A DNA stretch of 64,000 nucleotides, from contig NZ_VTHK01000031.1 in NCBI RefSeq assembly GCF_009765355.1, positions 52,293 through 116,292 of the forward strand. The letters run 5' to 3'. The translations under genes were made by a program, and so were the position numbers. Every line of letters begins with the position of its first letter. The first letter of the stretch is position 1. Shown piece after piece: positions 15,726-23,682 of this stretch. The stretch is from Amycolatopsis anabasis. Its GTDB lineage: Bacteria > Actinomycetota > Actinomycetes > Mycobacteriales > Pseudonocardiaceae. The notes beneath the pieces are model-generated. The model was not told the origin of the DNA. It made no database searches and saw only the letters and a list, made by a program, of their open reading frames with translations.

Positions 15726-16424
15726 TCACATTCTCGGGGTCAACCGTGCGGACTGCCGGGCGAGATCGCGCAGCTCCCCCGGCCGTTCGACCCGCAGGCG
15801 CCGATCCTTGCCGAGCAACCCGTCCGCGCGCATCGCCGACACCAGGCGCGCGACCGAACTGCGCGACAACCCGAGCGCGAGGGCCAGCCGGGTCTGCGAC
15901 ATGGGCACGCGCAACGGATCCGGATGCCCGGGGTCGGCGAGTTCGACGAGCCGGACGATCAGGCGGGCGAGCCGTTGCCGCGGCGGATGGTGCACGGTGT
16001 CGACCGCGGCCCCCACCGACTCCTGCAGTTTGCCCGCGAGGTACCGGCGAAGCTGCGCGTCCACCCCGTGCCGCGCCAGCACGCCGTGGAAGGTGGCGGC
16101 GGGAACGGTGTGGGCGACGCACGGTTCGAGCGCGGTGACCGTCGCCGAGCGCGTGCCCAGGTTCTGCGCGGCCAGTTCGCCCACCACATCGCCCGTCCCG
16201 CGCAGTGCCACCAGGCAGTAGGCGCCGTCCTCGTCCTGGCACCCCACCTCGACGCGGCCCGACACGAGCACCCGGACCGAGGTCGCCGGCGCGCCCTGCA
16301 GCAGGATGGTCTCGCCGTCGCGATAGGTCCGCCGTACCCCGCTCACGAGCAGTTCCCGCCAGGCCCCCGCGGAAACGAGGGCTTGGAAACCCCGAGATCG
16401 AGTAGGTGGGCTCGGCTCGCGCAC
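15726..16424 (-). CDS. CRP/FNR-family transcriptional regulator
   Basis: A 232-residue regulator with an N-terminal cupin-like cyclic-nucleotide-binding domain (about 10-135) and a C-terminal winged helix (about 150-215, with SQTRLALALGLSRSSVARL as the HTH). The phosphate-binding cassette region reads GELAAQNLGTRSATV and keeps the Gly-Glu and Arg-Ser-Ala positions used to bind cyclic nucleotides. No FNR-type iron-sulfur cysteine cluster is present. GTG at 16424 follows a purine-rich stretch. It lies upstream of a cyclase-like gene on the same strand, a local synthase-sensor pairing. Confidence 0.9.
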   Translation of the reverse strand: MREPSPPTRSRGFQALVSAGAWRELLVSGVRRTYRDGETILLQGAPATSVRVLVSGRVEVGCQDEDGAYCLVALRGTGDVVGELAAQNLGTRSATVTALEPCVAHTVPAATFHGVLARHGVDAQLRRYLAGKLQESVGAAVDTVHHPPRQRLARLIVRLVELADPGHPDPLRVPMSQTRLALALGLSRSSVARLVSAMRADGLLGKDRRLRVERPGELRDLARQSARLTPRM

Positions 16425-16668
16425 CCCCCTTCCCTACCGCGCCGCTCCGCGCCTCGAGACCGGAATGGACTCAGGTTCCCCCGGATAGCGGCATCCGCGG
16501 GGCCGGATGGTCGCCGAAACAGGCGATCACCCTGGGCAACCGAGTCTGCGCGGACTGCTCCGGGAGAGTGGACTACGCAAGTAGTATCGACTGTGGGTGA
16601 CCAGATGATTACTGTGTTGGTTATCTTCTCGCTTACCCGGTATCGATGGAGAAAGTGGCGATCACCGC

Positions 16669-16860
16669 ATGATCAGCTCAGCCGAATGGAGCGACTTCGT
16701 GCGGCACCACGGCGAAATCGTCGGCTACACCACCGATTCCGGCGGCGGTGTCCATCCGCGATTCCCGCCCTGGGCCGAGGACGACCTGGCCGATCCGCTG
16801 GTTCGGGTGGCCCGCGAACTCGGCATCCCCGTCTACGCCGTCTACGGCGTCCGGAGCTGA
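16669..16860 (+). CDS. Small hypothetical protein (63 aa)
   Basis: A short ORF with normal codon use for the genome, starting MISSAEWSDFVRHH and ending AVYGVRS. A GGAGAAAG sequence lies upstream. It has no signal peptide or transmembrane segment, and I do not recognise a family. Its last 19 bases overlap the convergent reductase gene. The 244 bases upstream hold no other gene; a weak promoter-like TTGGTT-N17-TATCGA lies about 30 bases before the start. Confidence 0.5.
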   Translation: MISSAEWSDFVRHHGEIVGYTTDSGGGVHPRFPPWAEDDLADPLVRVARELGIPVYAVYGVRS

Positions 16861-17840
16861 CGGAGCCCGGCGAGCAGCTCGGCCTCCTCCGCCGCGGACA
16901 ACCCGGCCTGGCGCACCCGATCCAGCCCGAGGCCGCGTTCGTACTCCAGCGCGTCCAGGGCGGTGTCGGCGACCGGGCGGACCTTCAGGCCCGCCGCCAG
17001 GGCGGGGGCGGCGTCGCGGGACATCATCGCCTGGTGTGAGGGCGGCAGCCACAGGGGCAGTGACCGCGGTCCGGACCACGGCGACACGCCGGCCTCTTCG
17101 AGGTCGGTCACCGGTACGCGGACCGGTTCGGTGTCCCGCGGCGCGACCGCCTCGGCGATCGCGCCCAGCATGGCGCTCAGCGGAACGGACGGGCCGATGG
17201 CGTCGAACGTGCCGTGCACCCGATGCTCGGCCGCGTCGAGGATCCAGGCCGCCAGATCGCGCACGTCGATGTGCTGGGCGGGCTGCTCCGGGGTGTCCGG
17301 TACGGCGACCCGGCCGCCGCGGGAGAACCGCGCGGGCCAGTAGCCGAACCGATCGGACCGGTCGTCCGGCCCGGTGATCAGCCCGGCGCGCACGATGAAG
17401 GCGCGGTCGCCGAGCGCCTCGCGGACGGCGAGTTCACTGGCCACCTTCACCGAGCCGTAGCGCTCCGAGGTGACCTCGGCGCCCGGTTCGTCCTCCAGCG
17501 GCGGCAGCGTGTCCGTCGCGCCCGGGGTGCCGTGGTCGGCGTACACCGAGACGCTCGAGACGAACGTCCAGTGCGCGGCCGACTCGCCGAGCACTCGAAC
17601 CGCCTCGCGCACCCACGTCACCGACATCTTGGCCACGTCGACCACGGCGTCGAACCGCTCACCGCGCAACGGTTCCAGCCCGTCCGGGCGGTCGCGGTCG
17701 ACCCGGACCAGCCGGGCGCCCCCGGGCACGGCGCCGGAGTCACCCCGTGCCGCGCAGACCACCTCGTGGCCGCGGCGCAGCGCTTCGGCCGCCACCGCCC
17801 TGCTGAGGAAGATCGTTCCGCCGAGCACCAAGATTCGCAT
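16842..17840 (-). CDS. NAD-dependent epimerase/reductase (atypical SDR)
   Basis: A 332-residue extended SDR starting MRILVLGGTIFLSRAVAAEA, with the Rossmann GGTxFLxR motif of the atypical SDR subgroup common in actinomycetes. VSSVSVYADHG and RYGSVKVASE represent the active-site strand and a YxxxK-like region. The ATG is the first conserved start; the frame is open upstream but is antisense there. No operon partner: the small ORF at 16.7 kb converges and the GNAT gene diverges. The substrate is unknown. Confidence 0.88.
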   Translation of the reverse strand: MRILVLGGTIFLSRAVAAEALRRGHEVVCAARGDSGAVPGGARLVRVDRDRPDGLEPLRGERFDAVVDVAKMSVTWVREAVRVLGESAAHWTFVSSVSVYADHGTPGATDTLPPLEDEPGAEVTSERYGSVKVASELAVREALGDRAFIVRAGLITGPDDRSDRFGYWPARFSRGGRVAVPDTPEQPAQHIDVRDLAAWILDAAEHRVHGTFDAIGPSVPLSAMLGAIAEAVAPRDTEPVRVPVTDLEEAGVSPWSGPRSLPLWLPPSHQAMMSRDAAPALAAGLKVRPVADTALDALEYERGLGLDRVRQAGLSAAEEAELLAGLRQLRTP

Positions 17841-17937
17841 GGGTCCACCATGTCCGCGTCCACCGGTTATCGCCACCCGTCTCTCGGTGGGCGAACACGG
17901 CGTGGCGCCTGGCACCATGGAGGCGGCGGAGGTGTCC

Positions 17938-18828
17938 ATGGCTGGGGTGCGCAGCGCCGATCCGGTGATCCGGCGGATGGTGGCGGCGGATCTGCCCGCC
18001 CTGCGCGGTTCGGTGCACGCCGCGCTCCAGGATCTCCACGAGCGCGAGGGAACCCCGGCGCCGGGCGGGCGGCCCTCGCGGCGGCCGACCGGCGGGCCTC
18101 CCCTGGTCCGGCGGCTCCTGGACCTCGATCCGGCCGGCGCGTGGATCGCCACCGTGGACGACCGGCTCTGCGGCGCCGCGATGGCCGGGCTGCGCGAAGG
18201 CCTGTGGTACCTGGCCCATCTGCATGTGCGGCCCGGGTACCAGGGCCGCGGCCTCGGCCGCCGGTTGCTCGACGCGGCGCTGGGCTACGGCGCGAACGCG
18301 CGGGGCGGGTTGCTGCATTCCTCGCTCGATCCCCAGGCGATGCGGTGCTACCACCGCGCCGGGTTCGCGCTCGAACCCGCCCTGCGGGCCACCGGTGCGG
18401 TGTGCCGCGCCGCGCTCCCGGCCAACGGTCACGTGCGCCCCGGCGATTTCGGCGATCTGGATTTCGCCGCCGAGATCGACCGCGGCCTGCGCGGTGCGGC
18501 GCACGGCCCGGATCTCGACGGCCTGCTGCGCTCCGGCGCCCGGCTGCTGGTCCTCGACCACGGGCGGCAGCGCGGCTACGCGGTGGTCGAGGACGAACCG
18601 GAGATCGTCGCGGCCACCGATTCCGAGGCGGCGGCGGCCCTGCTGTGGGCCGCCCTCGCGGAAAGCTCCGGGGAGGACGTCGCGGTACAGGTCCTGCGCG
18701 CCGATCAGCAATGGGCCGTCGATGTCGTCCACCGCGCGGGGCTGCGGCTGCGCCCCACCGGGCCGCTGTGCCGCCGGGGAGAAACCGGTCCGCTCGCGCC
18801 CTACCTGCCGCACACCAGCGTGTTGTGA
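17938..18828 (+). CDS. GNAT-family N-acetyltransferase, two GNAT-like halves
   Basis: A 296-residue protein. The first half carries a clear acetyl-CoA motif (LHVRPGYQGRGLGRRLLDAAL, here RPGYQGRGLGRRL is the core), followed by MRCYHRAGFALEP. The second half repeats a degenerate GNAT-like fold without a good Q/RxxGxG/A motif. The ATG at 17938 is chosen for its GGAGG ribosome-binding site; an in-frame ATG 21 bases upstream is possible. The gene converges on the polysaccharide operon end, 7 bases away. The substrate is unknown. Confidence 0.85.
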   Translation: MAGVRSADPVIRRMVAADLPALRGSVHAALQDLHEREGTPAPGGRPSRRPTGGPPLVRRLLDLDPAGAWIATVDDRLCGAAMAGLREGLWYLAHLHVRPGYQGRGLGRRLLDAALGYGANARGGLLHSSLDPQAMRCYHRAGFALEPALRATGAVCRAALPANGHVRPGDFGDLDFAAEIDRGLRGAAHGPDLDGLLRSGARLLVLDHGRQRGYAVVEDEPEIVAATDSEAAAALLWAALAESSGEDVAVQVLRADQQWAVDVVHRAGLRLRPTGPLCRRGETGPLAPYLPHTSVL

Positions 18829-18835
18829 AAGGCGG

Positions 18836-19783
18836 TCAGCACCGCGCGGCGTACCAGTCGAAGGTGGCGCGCACGCCGTCCTCGAGCGCGACCTTCGGCT
18901 CGAAACCGGTGCGCTCGCGCAGTTTCGACAGGTCCGGGCACCGGCGAGCGACCGAACCCGGGGGCGCCGGGACGTTGTCGAGTGCGGGCTCGAACCCGGC
19001 GATCCGCAGGATCAGCCGGGCCAGATCGCCGATATTGGTCTCCTCGGTGTCGTTTCCGATGTGCACGATCTCCCCGGTGGCCGCGTCCGTGGTGAGCAGG
19101 CGGACCATGGCTTCGGTCGCGTCGTCGACGTGGCAGAACGCCCGGAACTGCTCGATCCCGTAGAGCCGGAACGGGTCCTCGCGGCGCAGGGCGCGCACGC
19201 AAAGCTCCGGGATCACGTGGTCGGTCCCCATCCGCGGGCCGTAGACGTTGTGGAAGCGCCCGATGACGAACGGGATGTCCTTGGCCTTCGCGGTGTGGAT
19301 GACGGCGGCCTCACCGAGCAGTTTGCTGATCCCGTAGGCGAATCGCGGCGCGGCGACGTCCCGCACCAGCAACGGGACCGTTTCGGCGGTGGGCACCGGG
19401 ACCACGCCCGCGCTCACCCCGCCCGCATACACCTCGCTGGTGGAGGCGAAGAACAGCCGCTGTCCCGGTTCCAGCCAGTCCAGCAGGTGCAGCAGCGCGA
19501 GCGTGTTGGTCCGGATGACCCGGGCCGGATCCCGTTCCACGTTCCGCACCCCGACCACGGCGGCCAGGTGGTAGACGTGGTCGAACCCGGCCGGGAGTTC
19601 CCGGTACGCGCCGGGATCGGTGAGATCGGCGTGCAGCACCGGAACGTCGAGCGCGGCCAGTTCCGGATCGTCCCGGCCGCGGGAGAAGTTGTCCACGATG
19701 GTCACCGCGTGGCCGTCCGCCCGCAGGCGGCGCGCGAGGTGCAGGCCGATGAACCCGGCGCCGCCCAGAACGAGGGTTTTCAT
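18836..19783 (-). CDS. Nucleotide-sugar epimerase/dehydratase (extended SDR)
   Basis: A 315-residue extended SDR with MKTLVLGGAGFIGLHLARRL as the NAD-binding motif, FFASTSEVYAGG as the Ser-containing strand and the catalytic YGISKLLGE (YxxxK). RFHNVYGPRMG is the conserved nucleotide-sugar-binding region. It is the last gene of the leftward exopolysaccharide operon and overlaps the UDP-sugar dehydrogenase by ATGA, so it probably converts a UDP-sugar, for example by C4 epimerisation or decarboxylation, for that polymer. The precise sugar is unknown. Confidence 0.88.
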   Translation of the reverse strand: MKTLVLGGAGFIGLHLARRLRADGHAVTIVDNFSRGRDDPELAALDVPVLHADLTDPGAYRELPAGFDHVYHLAAVVGVRNVERDPARVIRTNTLALLHLLDWLEPGQRLFFASTSEVYAGGVSAGVVPVPTAETVPLLVRDVAAPRFAYGISKLLGEAAVIHTAKAKDIPFVIGRFHNVYGPRMGTDHVIPELCVRALRREDPFRLYGIEQFRAFCHVDDATEAMVRLLTTDAATGEIVHIGNDTEETNIGDLARLILRIAGFEPALDNVPAPPGSVARRCPDLSKLRERTGFEPKVALEDGVRATFDWYAARC

Positions 19784-21087
19784 CGGCGCACCACCGGTTC
19801 GTAGCCGAGCCCGAGGTACCGCACCCCGCATCCGGTCACCGCGTCCGCGTCCAGGATGCGCCACGAGTCGTAGACGAACCGCGCCTTCGACCCGGAAAGG
19901 AGCCCGGGAACGTCGAGGCGGCGGTAGTCGGGATGATCGGTGATGATCAGCACGCCGTCCGCCTCCCGGAAGGCCGTGCGCAGATCCACCGGCTCGCCGC
20001 CGTGGTCCCGGATGACGTCCGGCCCGACCAGCGGATCGTGCCCGAGGACCCGCAACCCGGCCGCGGTGAACACCGGCATCATCGCGGCGATCGGCGTCCC
20101 CCGCATGTCGTCGGTCGGGGGCCAGCCCTTGTACGCCCAGCCGAGCACGGCGAGCGTCCGGCCACCGGCGAGCGACCCGGTCACCCGGCGCGCCACGTGC
20201 ACGGGCAGTTCCTCGTTGAGCCGCCGCGCCGCGCCGATCACCGGCGGCCGGTGCCCGGCGCGTTCGGCGCCGGCGAGCATGATGTACGGGTCCTTCGACA
20301 GGCAACCGCCGCCCACGTACCCGGGTTTGGCGATGTCGGGCCGCGGATAGTCCACATTGGTCGCCCGGATCACCTCGAGCGGGTCCAGTCCGAGGCGTTC
20401 GGTCAGCAGAGCGACCTCGTTGCCGAACGAGTAGATCACGTCGGTGTGGCAGTTGTTGGTCAGCTTCACCAGTTCCGCGGTCTCCAAAGTGGACACCGGC
20501 ACCACCTGCGCGGCGACGCCCGCGAAGAACGCCGTGCCCAGCTCGAGGCTGCCGGCGTCGAGCCCGCCGACGACCTGGGGAAGTTCGACGAGCTCGCGCA
20601 ACGCCTGCCCCTGGATCGTGCGTTCCGGGGCCATGACCAGGCGCGGGGTGGCGAAGGCCTCGGCCAATGGCGGGAGCACCACCTCCCGGCTGGCGCCGAC
20701 CGGGACGGTGCTGCGGACCACGACCAGCGTGTCCGGGGAGCACCGCGCGGCCACCTGTTCCGCGGCGATCGCGAGGTTCTTCAGGTTCGGCGTGCGCGTC
20801 CCCTCGTCGACCGGGGTGGACACGCAGAGGATGGCGACGTCGACCGCGTCGCGCGGGAGTTCGGGCGCGACGAAGATGTTCCGCCCCACGTGTTCGGCGA
20901 ACACCTCGTCGACACCGGGTTCGAAGATGTGCGGTTTGCCGCGAGCGAGCGAATTCAGCACCGCCGGCTGCACGTCCACCCCGTGCACCTGGTAGCCCTT
21001 GCGGGCCAGCGCCGCGGTCAGCGTCAGGCCGACGTAGCCCATTCCGATGATGCCGACACGGCCGAATTCCGGTGCGCTGCCTACCAT
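19780..21087 (-). CDS. UDP-glucose/UDP-N-acetylhexosamine dehydrogenase family protein
   Basis: A 435-residue member of the UDP-glucose/GDP-mannose dehydrogenase family. The NAD motif VGIIGMGYVGLTLT, the STPVDEGTRTPNL loop, the catalytic cysteine in GYVGGGCLSKDP and the C-terminal substrate domain (LGWAYKGWPPTDDMR) are all present. It oxidises a UDP-sugar to a uronic acid. The ATG has an AAAGGGA ribosome-binding site and overlaps the stop of the glycosidase lipoprotein gene by 7 bases. In the polysaccharide operon it would supply an acidic precursor; whether the substrate is glucose or an N-acetylhexosamine cannot be told. Confidence 0.92.
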   Translation of the reverse strand: MVGSAPEFGRVGIIGMGYVGLTLTAALARKGYQVHGVDVQPAVLNSLARGKPHIFEPGVDEVFAEHVGRNIFVAPELPRDAVDVAILCVSTPVDEGTRTPNLKNLAIAAEQVAARCSPDTLVVVRSTVPVGASREVVLPPLAEAFATPRLVMAPERTIQGQALRELVELPQVVGGLDAGSLELGTAFFAGVAAQVVPVSTLETAELVKLTNNCHTDVIYSFGNEVALLTERLGLDPLEVIRATNVDYPRPDIAKPGYVGGGCLSKDPYIMLAGAERAGHRPPVIGAARRLNEELPVHVARRVTGSLAGGRTLAVLGWAYKGWPPTDDMRGTPIAAMMPVFTAAGLRVLGHDPLVGPDVIRDHGGEPVDLRTAFREADGVLIITDHPDYRRLDVPGLLSGSKARFVYDSWRILDADAVTGCGVRYLGLGYEPVVRR

Positions 21088-22004
21088 GTGATCGTCCCTT
21101 TCGTTCCTGGGCAAGGTGCGGTGATCCGGTCCAGGGAACGCACCGTCACCGAACCGGCGAAGTGTTCTTCCCGGTACCGGCGGCACGCCGTGGCGATGTT
21201 CTCCGGCCGGGTGGCGTAGTCGATCGCGACCACGAGTTTTCCGGCGTCCCGCAGCGCCCGGGCCTCCCGCAGGTTTTCCGCGCAGTAATCCTGGACGCAC
21301 GGTTCGTCGGTGGCGCGGAAGAAGAGTTCCTCCATCCCGATCCCGTCGATCGCCGCCTCGTATCCGGGATAGCGCCGCAGCTCCGGGGAATTCTGCGGGA
21401 AGATCCAGAATCCCGGCTTGGCCGAACGGGCGTACTCGGTGATCCGGACGATCAGCTCGGCCATTTTCGCGCCGAGGCCGTCCCGGCGTTCGGCGGGGAC
21501 CAGTTCGAGCCGGATCTCCTCGTACGCCAGCGGCGTGTCCAGGTACACCCCGTCGAAACCCGCGGCGATCGCCCGGTCCAGCCGCGGCTGGACCACCAGC
21601 CGCCACCAGCGCGGGTCCCAGTACCTGACGAACCGCTCCCCCGGCCACTCCGGCCATTCGTTGAGCAGCAGATCGGCGTTCCCGTCCCGGATCTCCCGGA
21701 ATTCCGGGCGGAATTCCTCGATCGCGCCGATTTCGAAATAGGCGAGGACCTTCTTCCCGGTGGCCCGCACCCGGGCGATCTCGTCGGCGGTGAAGTACTG
21801 GTCCGCGGCGTCCCGGGCCAGGTCGATCACCGCCAACGGGTGGGCGCTCCGCGCGATCTCGTCGAGCCGGTCGTCGCGGTAGTCCTGCAGCTGGTACGCG
21901 ACGCTGGTGAGGGGGCCGCCCTCCGGTCCGGGTGCCGGTTTCGGTTCCGGAGCGCAGCCCGCCGCGAGCAGGGCGGCGGCCGCCAACGCGAACACCCGGT
22001 TCAC
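21081..22004 (-). CDS. GH114-like endo-alpha-1,4-polygalactosaminidase lipoprotein
   Basis: A 307-residue predicted lipoprotein. The signal peptide ends in lipobox LAAGC near residue 20, so it should be anchored outside the membrane. The TIM-barrel domain matches the GH114/TM1410 family: YQLQDYRDD, KKVLAYFEIGAIEEFRPEF, RYWDPRWW and GFDGVYLDTPLAYEE, the last holding a conserved acidic residue. GH114 enzymes cleave alpha-1,4-linked galactosamine in Pel and fungal galactosaminogalactan. A gene for such an enzyme inside a PelF/Agd3-type operon supports that polymer identity. The GTG start overlaps the upstream epimerase by GTGA. Confidence 0.85.
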   Translation of the reverse strand: MNRVFALAAAALLAAGCAPEPKPAPGPEGGPLTSVAYQLQDYRDDRLDEIARSAHPLAVIDLARDAADQYFTADEIARVRATGKKVLAYFEIGAIEEFRPEFREIRDGNADLLLNEWPEWPGERFVRYWDPRWWRLVVQPRLDRAIAAGFDGVYLDTPLAYEEIRLELVPAERRDGLGAKMAELIVRITEYARSAKPGFWIFPQNSPELRRYPGYEAAIDGIGMEELFFRATDEPCVQDYCAENLREARALRDAGKLVVAIDYATRPENIATACRRYREEHFAGSVTVRSLDRITAPCPGTKGTITW

Positions 22005-22912
22005 ACCGAACGCCAGCACGCCAGAACCGAGGACCGCAGGTCGTGCTCCGGGGCCCAGCCGAGCGTGCGCCGGATCCGGCCGAGATCGGCGGCGATCCAC
22101 GAGACCGCCGCGGATCTGGCCGGGGCCAGGCCGAGTTCGCGCACCTGTCCGGCGAATCCGGCGATCTCGGCGAGCATCCCGATCACCGACCGGATCGGCA
22201 CCGCGATCCCCGACCCGACGTTCAGCACCGGTTCCTTCACCTGATCGGCCAGGGCCGCGGCGACGACGGCCGCGGCCACGTCCCGGACGTCCACGAAGTC
22301 CCGGTGGGCGCCGAGCGGGCCGAGGCGGATGTGGTCGTCCCGGTTCTCCAGCGCCGCCCGGATCCCCGCGGCGGCCCGGCCGAGCAGCGTCTGGTCCGGG
22401 GTGTCCGGTCCGATCGGGTTGAACACCCGCAGCACCACCGCGTCCAGGCGGCCCTCCTCGACGGCGAGCCGGACCAGCTGGGTGCCGGCCAGTTTGGCCA
22501 TGCCGTACGGGGCCACCGGAATCGCCAGGGCGTCCTCGGCGACCGGCTGTCCCGCCGGGGTGACGCCGTACTCGGCGGCCGAGCCCAGGACGACCAGCCG
22601 CGCGGCCGGGGCCGCCTCGGTCATCGCGTCGAGCAGGCGGGCGGTGGCCAGGACGTGCGCCTCGACCAGCGCGGCGGTGCCACCCGACAGGCGGCCCGCG
22701 CAGTTGATCACCACCCGGGGCTTGACGCCGCGCAGCAGGGTGGCGAGTTCGCCGGTGCCGTCCGCGTACAGGTCGTGGCGGAGGAACCCGGCACGCGGGG
22801 TCCGGCCGACCGGGATCACCGTCTCGACCCGCGCATCGCGCCGGAGCGCCTCGGCGACCGGGCGGCCGATGAACCCGGACGCGCCGAACAGCAGGACTCG
22901 GGCGGCGCCCAT
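22001..22912 (-). CDS. NAD-dependent epimerase/dehydratase (GalE/RmlD-like SDR)
   Basis: A 303-residue SDR with NAD motif ARVLLFGASGFIGRPVAE, the Ser strand VVLGSAAEYG and the active-site YGMAKLAG (YxxxK). The RVFNPIGPDTP region is typical of nucleotide-sugar-modifying SDRs. ATGA and GTGA overlaps at both ends embed it in the exopolysaccharide operon between the nucleotidyltransferase and the glycosidase lipoprotein. A C4-epimerase making UDP-GalNAc would fit the proposed polymer, but this is inference. Confidence 0.88.
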   Translation of the reverse strand: MGAARVLLFGASGFIGRPVAEALRRDARVETVIPVGRTPRAGFLRHDLYADGTGELATLLRGVKPRVVINCAGRLSGGTAALVEAHVLATARLLDAMTEAAPAARLVVLGSAAEYGVTPAGQPVAEDALAIPVAPYGMAKLAGTQLVRLAVEEGRLDAVVLRVFNPIGPDTPDQTLLGRAAAGIRAALENRDDHIRLGPLGAHRDFVDVRDVAAAVVAAALADQVKEPVLNVGSGIAVPIRSVIGMLAEIAGFAGQVRELGLAPARSAAVSWIAADLGRIRRTLGWAPEHDLRSSVLACWRSV

Positions 22913-23652
22913 CACACGTACTCCACCCGGTGGCCGTTCCTGGCCTGGGGCAGCAGGACCGGCCGCATCTGCTCGAAGGTCCGGTTGGCCTCGTCGTAGT
23001 CGTCCGGGCGGCCGATGTCGAGCCAGTACCCGTCGAACTGGTAGACCGATGGCGGCACACCGCGGGAAAGCAGGTCCAGCACCAGATCGTCGAAACCGAA
23101 CGGCACATTCTTCGGATAACGCGTCAGGGTGTCCCGGGAAAGGGCGTGCACCCCCATGCTCACCCCGTAGGACAGGGTGGGTTTTTCGACGAACTTGACG
23201 ATCCGATCGCCCTCGGTTTCCAGGGTTCCGAAATCGATTTTCACCTCGCGGCGATAGGCGGCGACGGTCAGCGGCGCGCCGGAATTCGCGTGGGTGCTCA
23301 GCAATTCCGCGTAGTCGAGGTCGGTGAGCACGTCCCCGTTCATCACCAGGAAGTGTTCCGGCAGCTGGTCGAGGAAGTTGAGCACCGGTCCGATGGTGGA
23401 CAGGGGTTTGTCCTCTTCGGCATAGTCCACGGCCAGGCCCCAGCGCGTCCCGTCGCCCGCGAACGCCCGGATCAGCGAACCGAGGTGCCCGATGGCCAGC
23501 GTCACCCGGGTGAATCCCTGGGCCTTCAGCTGTTGCAGGATGATGTCGAGGATGGCGTACTCCTCCCCGATCGGCACCAGCGGTTTGGGCAGGGCGGTCG
23601 TGAACGGCCGCAGCCGGACTCCCCGTCCTCCCGCGACTATTGCCACGTGCAT
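22912..23652 (-). CDS. Sugar-1-phosphate nucleotidyltransferase
   Basis: A 246-residue nucleotidyltransferase of the NTP_transferase family. The signature AIVAGGRGVRLRPFT and LPKPLVPIG are at the N-terminus, and FLVMNGDVLTDLDY contains the metal-binding Asp. FVEKP and GYWLDIGRPDDYDEA follow at the expected positions. It makes an NDP-sugar from a sugar-1-phosphate and NTP. It lies 30 bases after the membrane protein gene and overlaps the epimerase by ATGA, so it supplies activated sugar to the exopolysaccharide operon. Confidence 0.92.
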   Translation of the reverse strand: MHVAIVAGGRGVRLRPFTTALPKPLVPIGEEYAILDIILQQLKAQGFTRVTLAIGHLGSLIRAFAGDGTRWGLAVDYAEEDKPLSTIGPVLNFLDQLPEHFLVMNGDVLTDLDYAELLSTHANSGAPLTVAAYRREVKIDFGTLETEGDRIVKFVEKPTLSYGVSMGVHALSRDTLTRYPKNVPFGFDDLVLDLLSRGVPPSVYQFDGYWLDIGRPDDYDEANRTFEQMRPVLLPQARNGHRVEYV

Positions 23653-23682
23653 GACGACCTCCTCGGTGGTTCGAACTCGGCG

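Noticed and set aside
14775..16424. Pycsar-type anti-phage system
   Set aside because: A cyclase-like enzyme is present but no membrane, TIR or other effector is adjacent; the partner is a transcription regulator. A regulatory module fits better.
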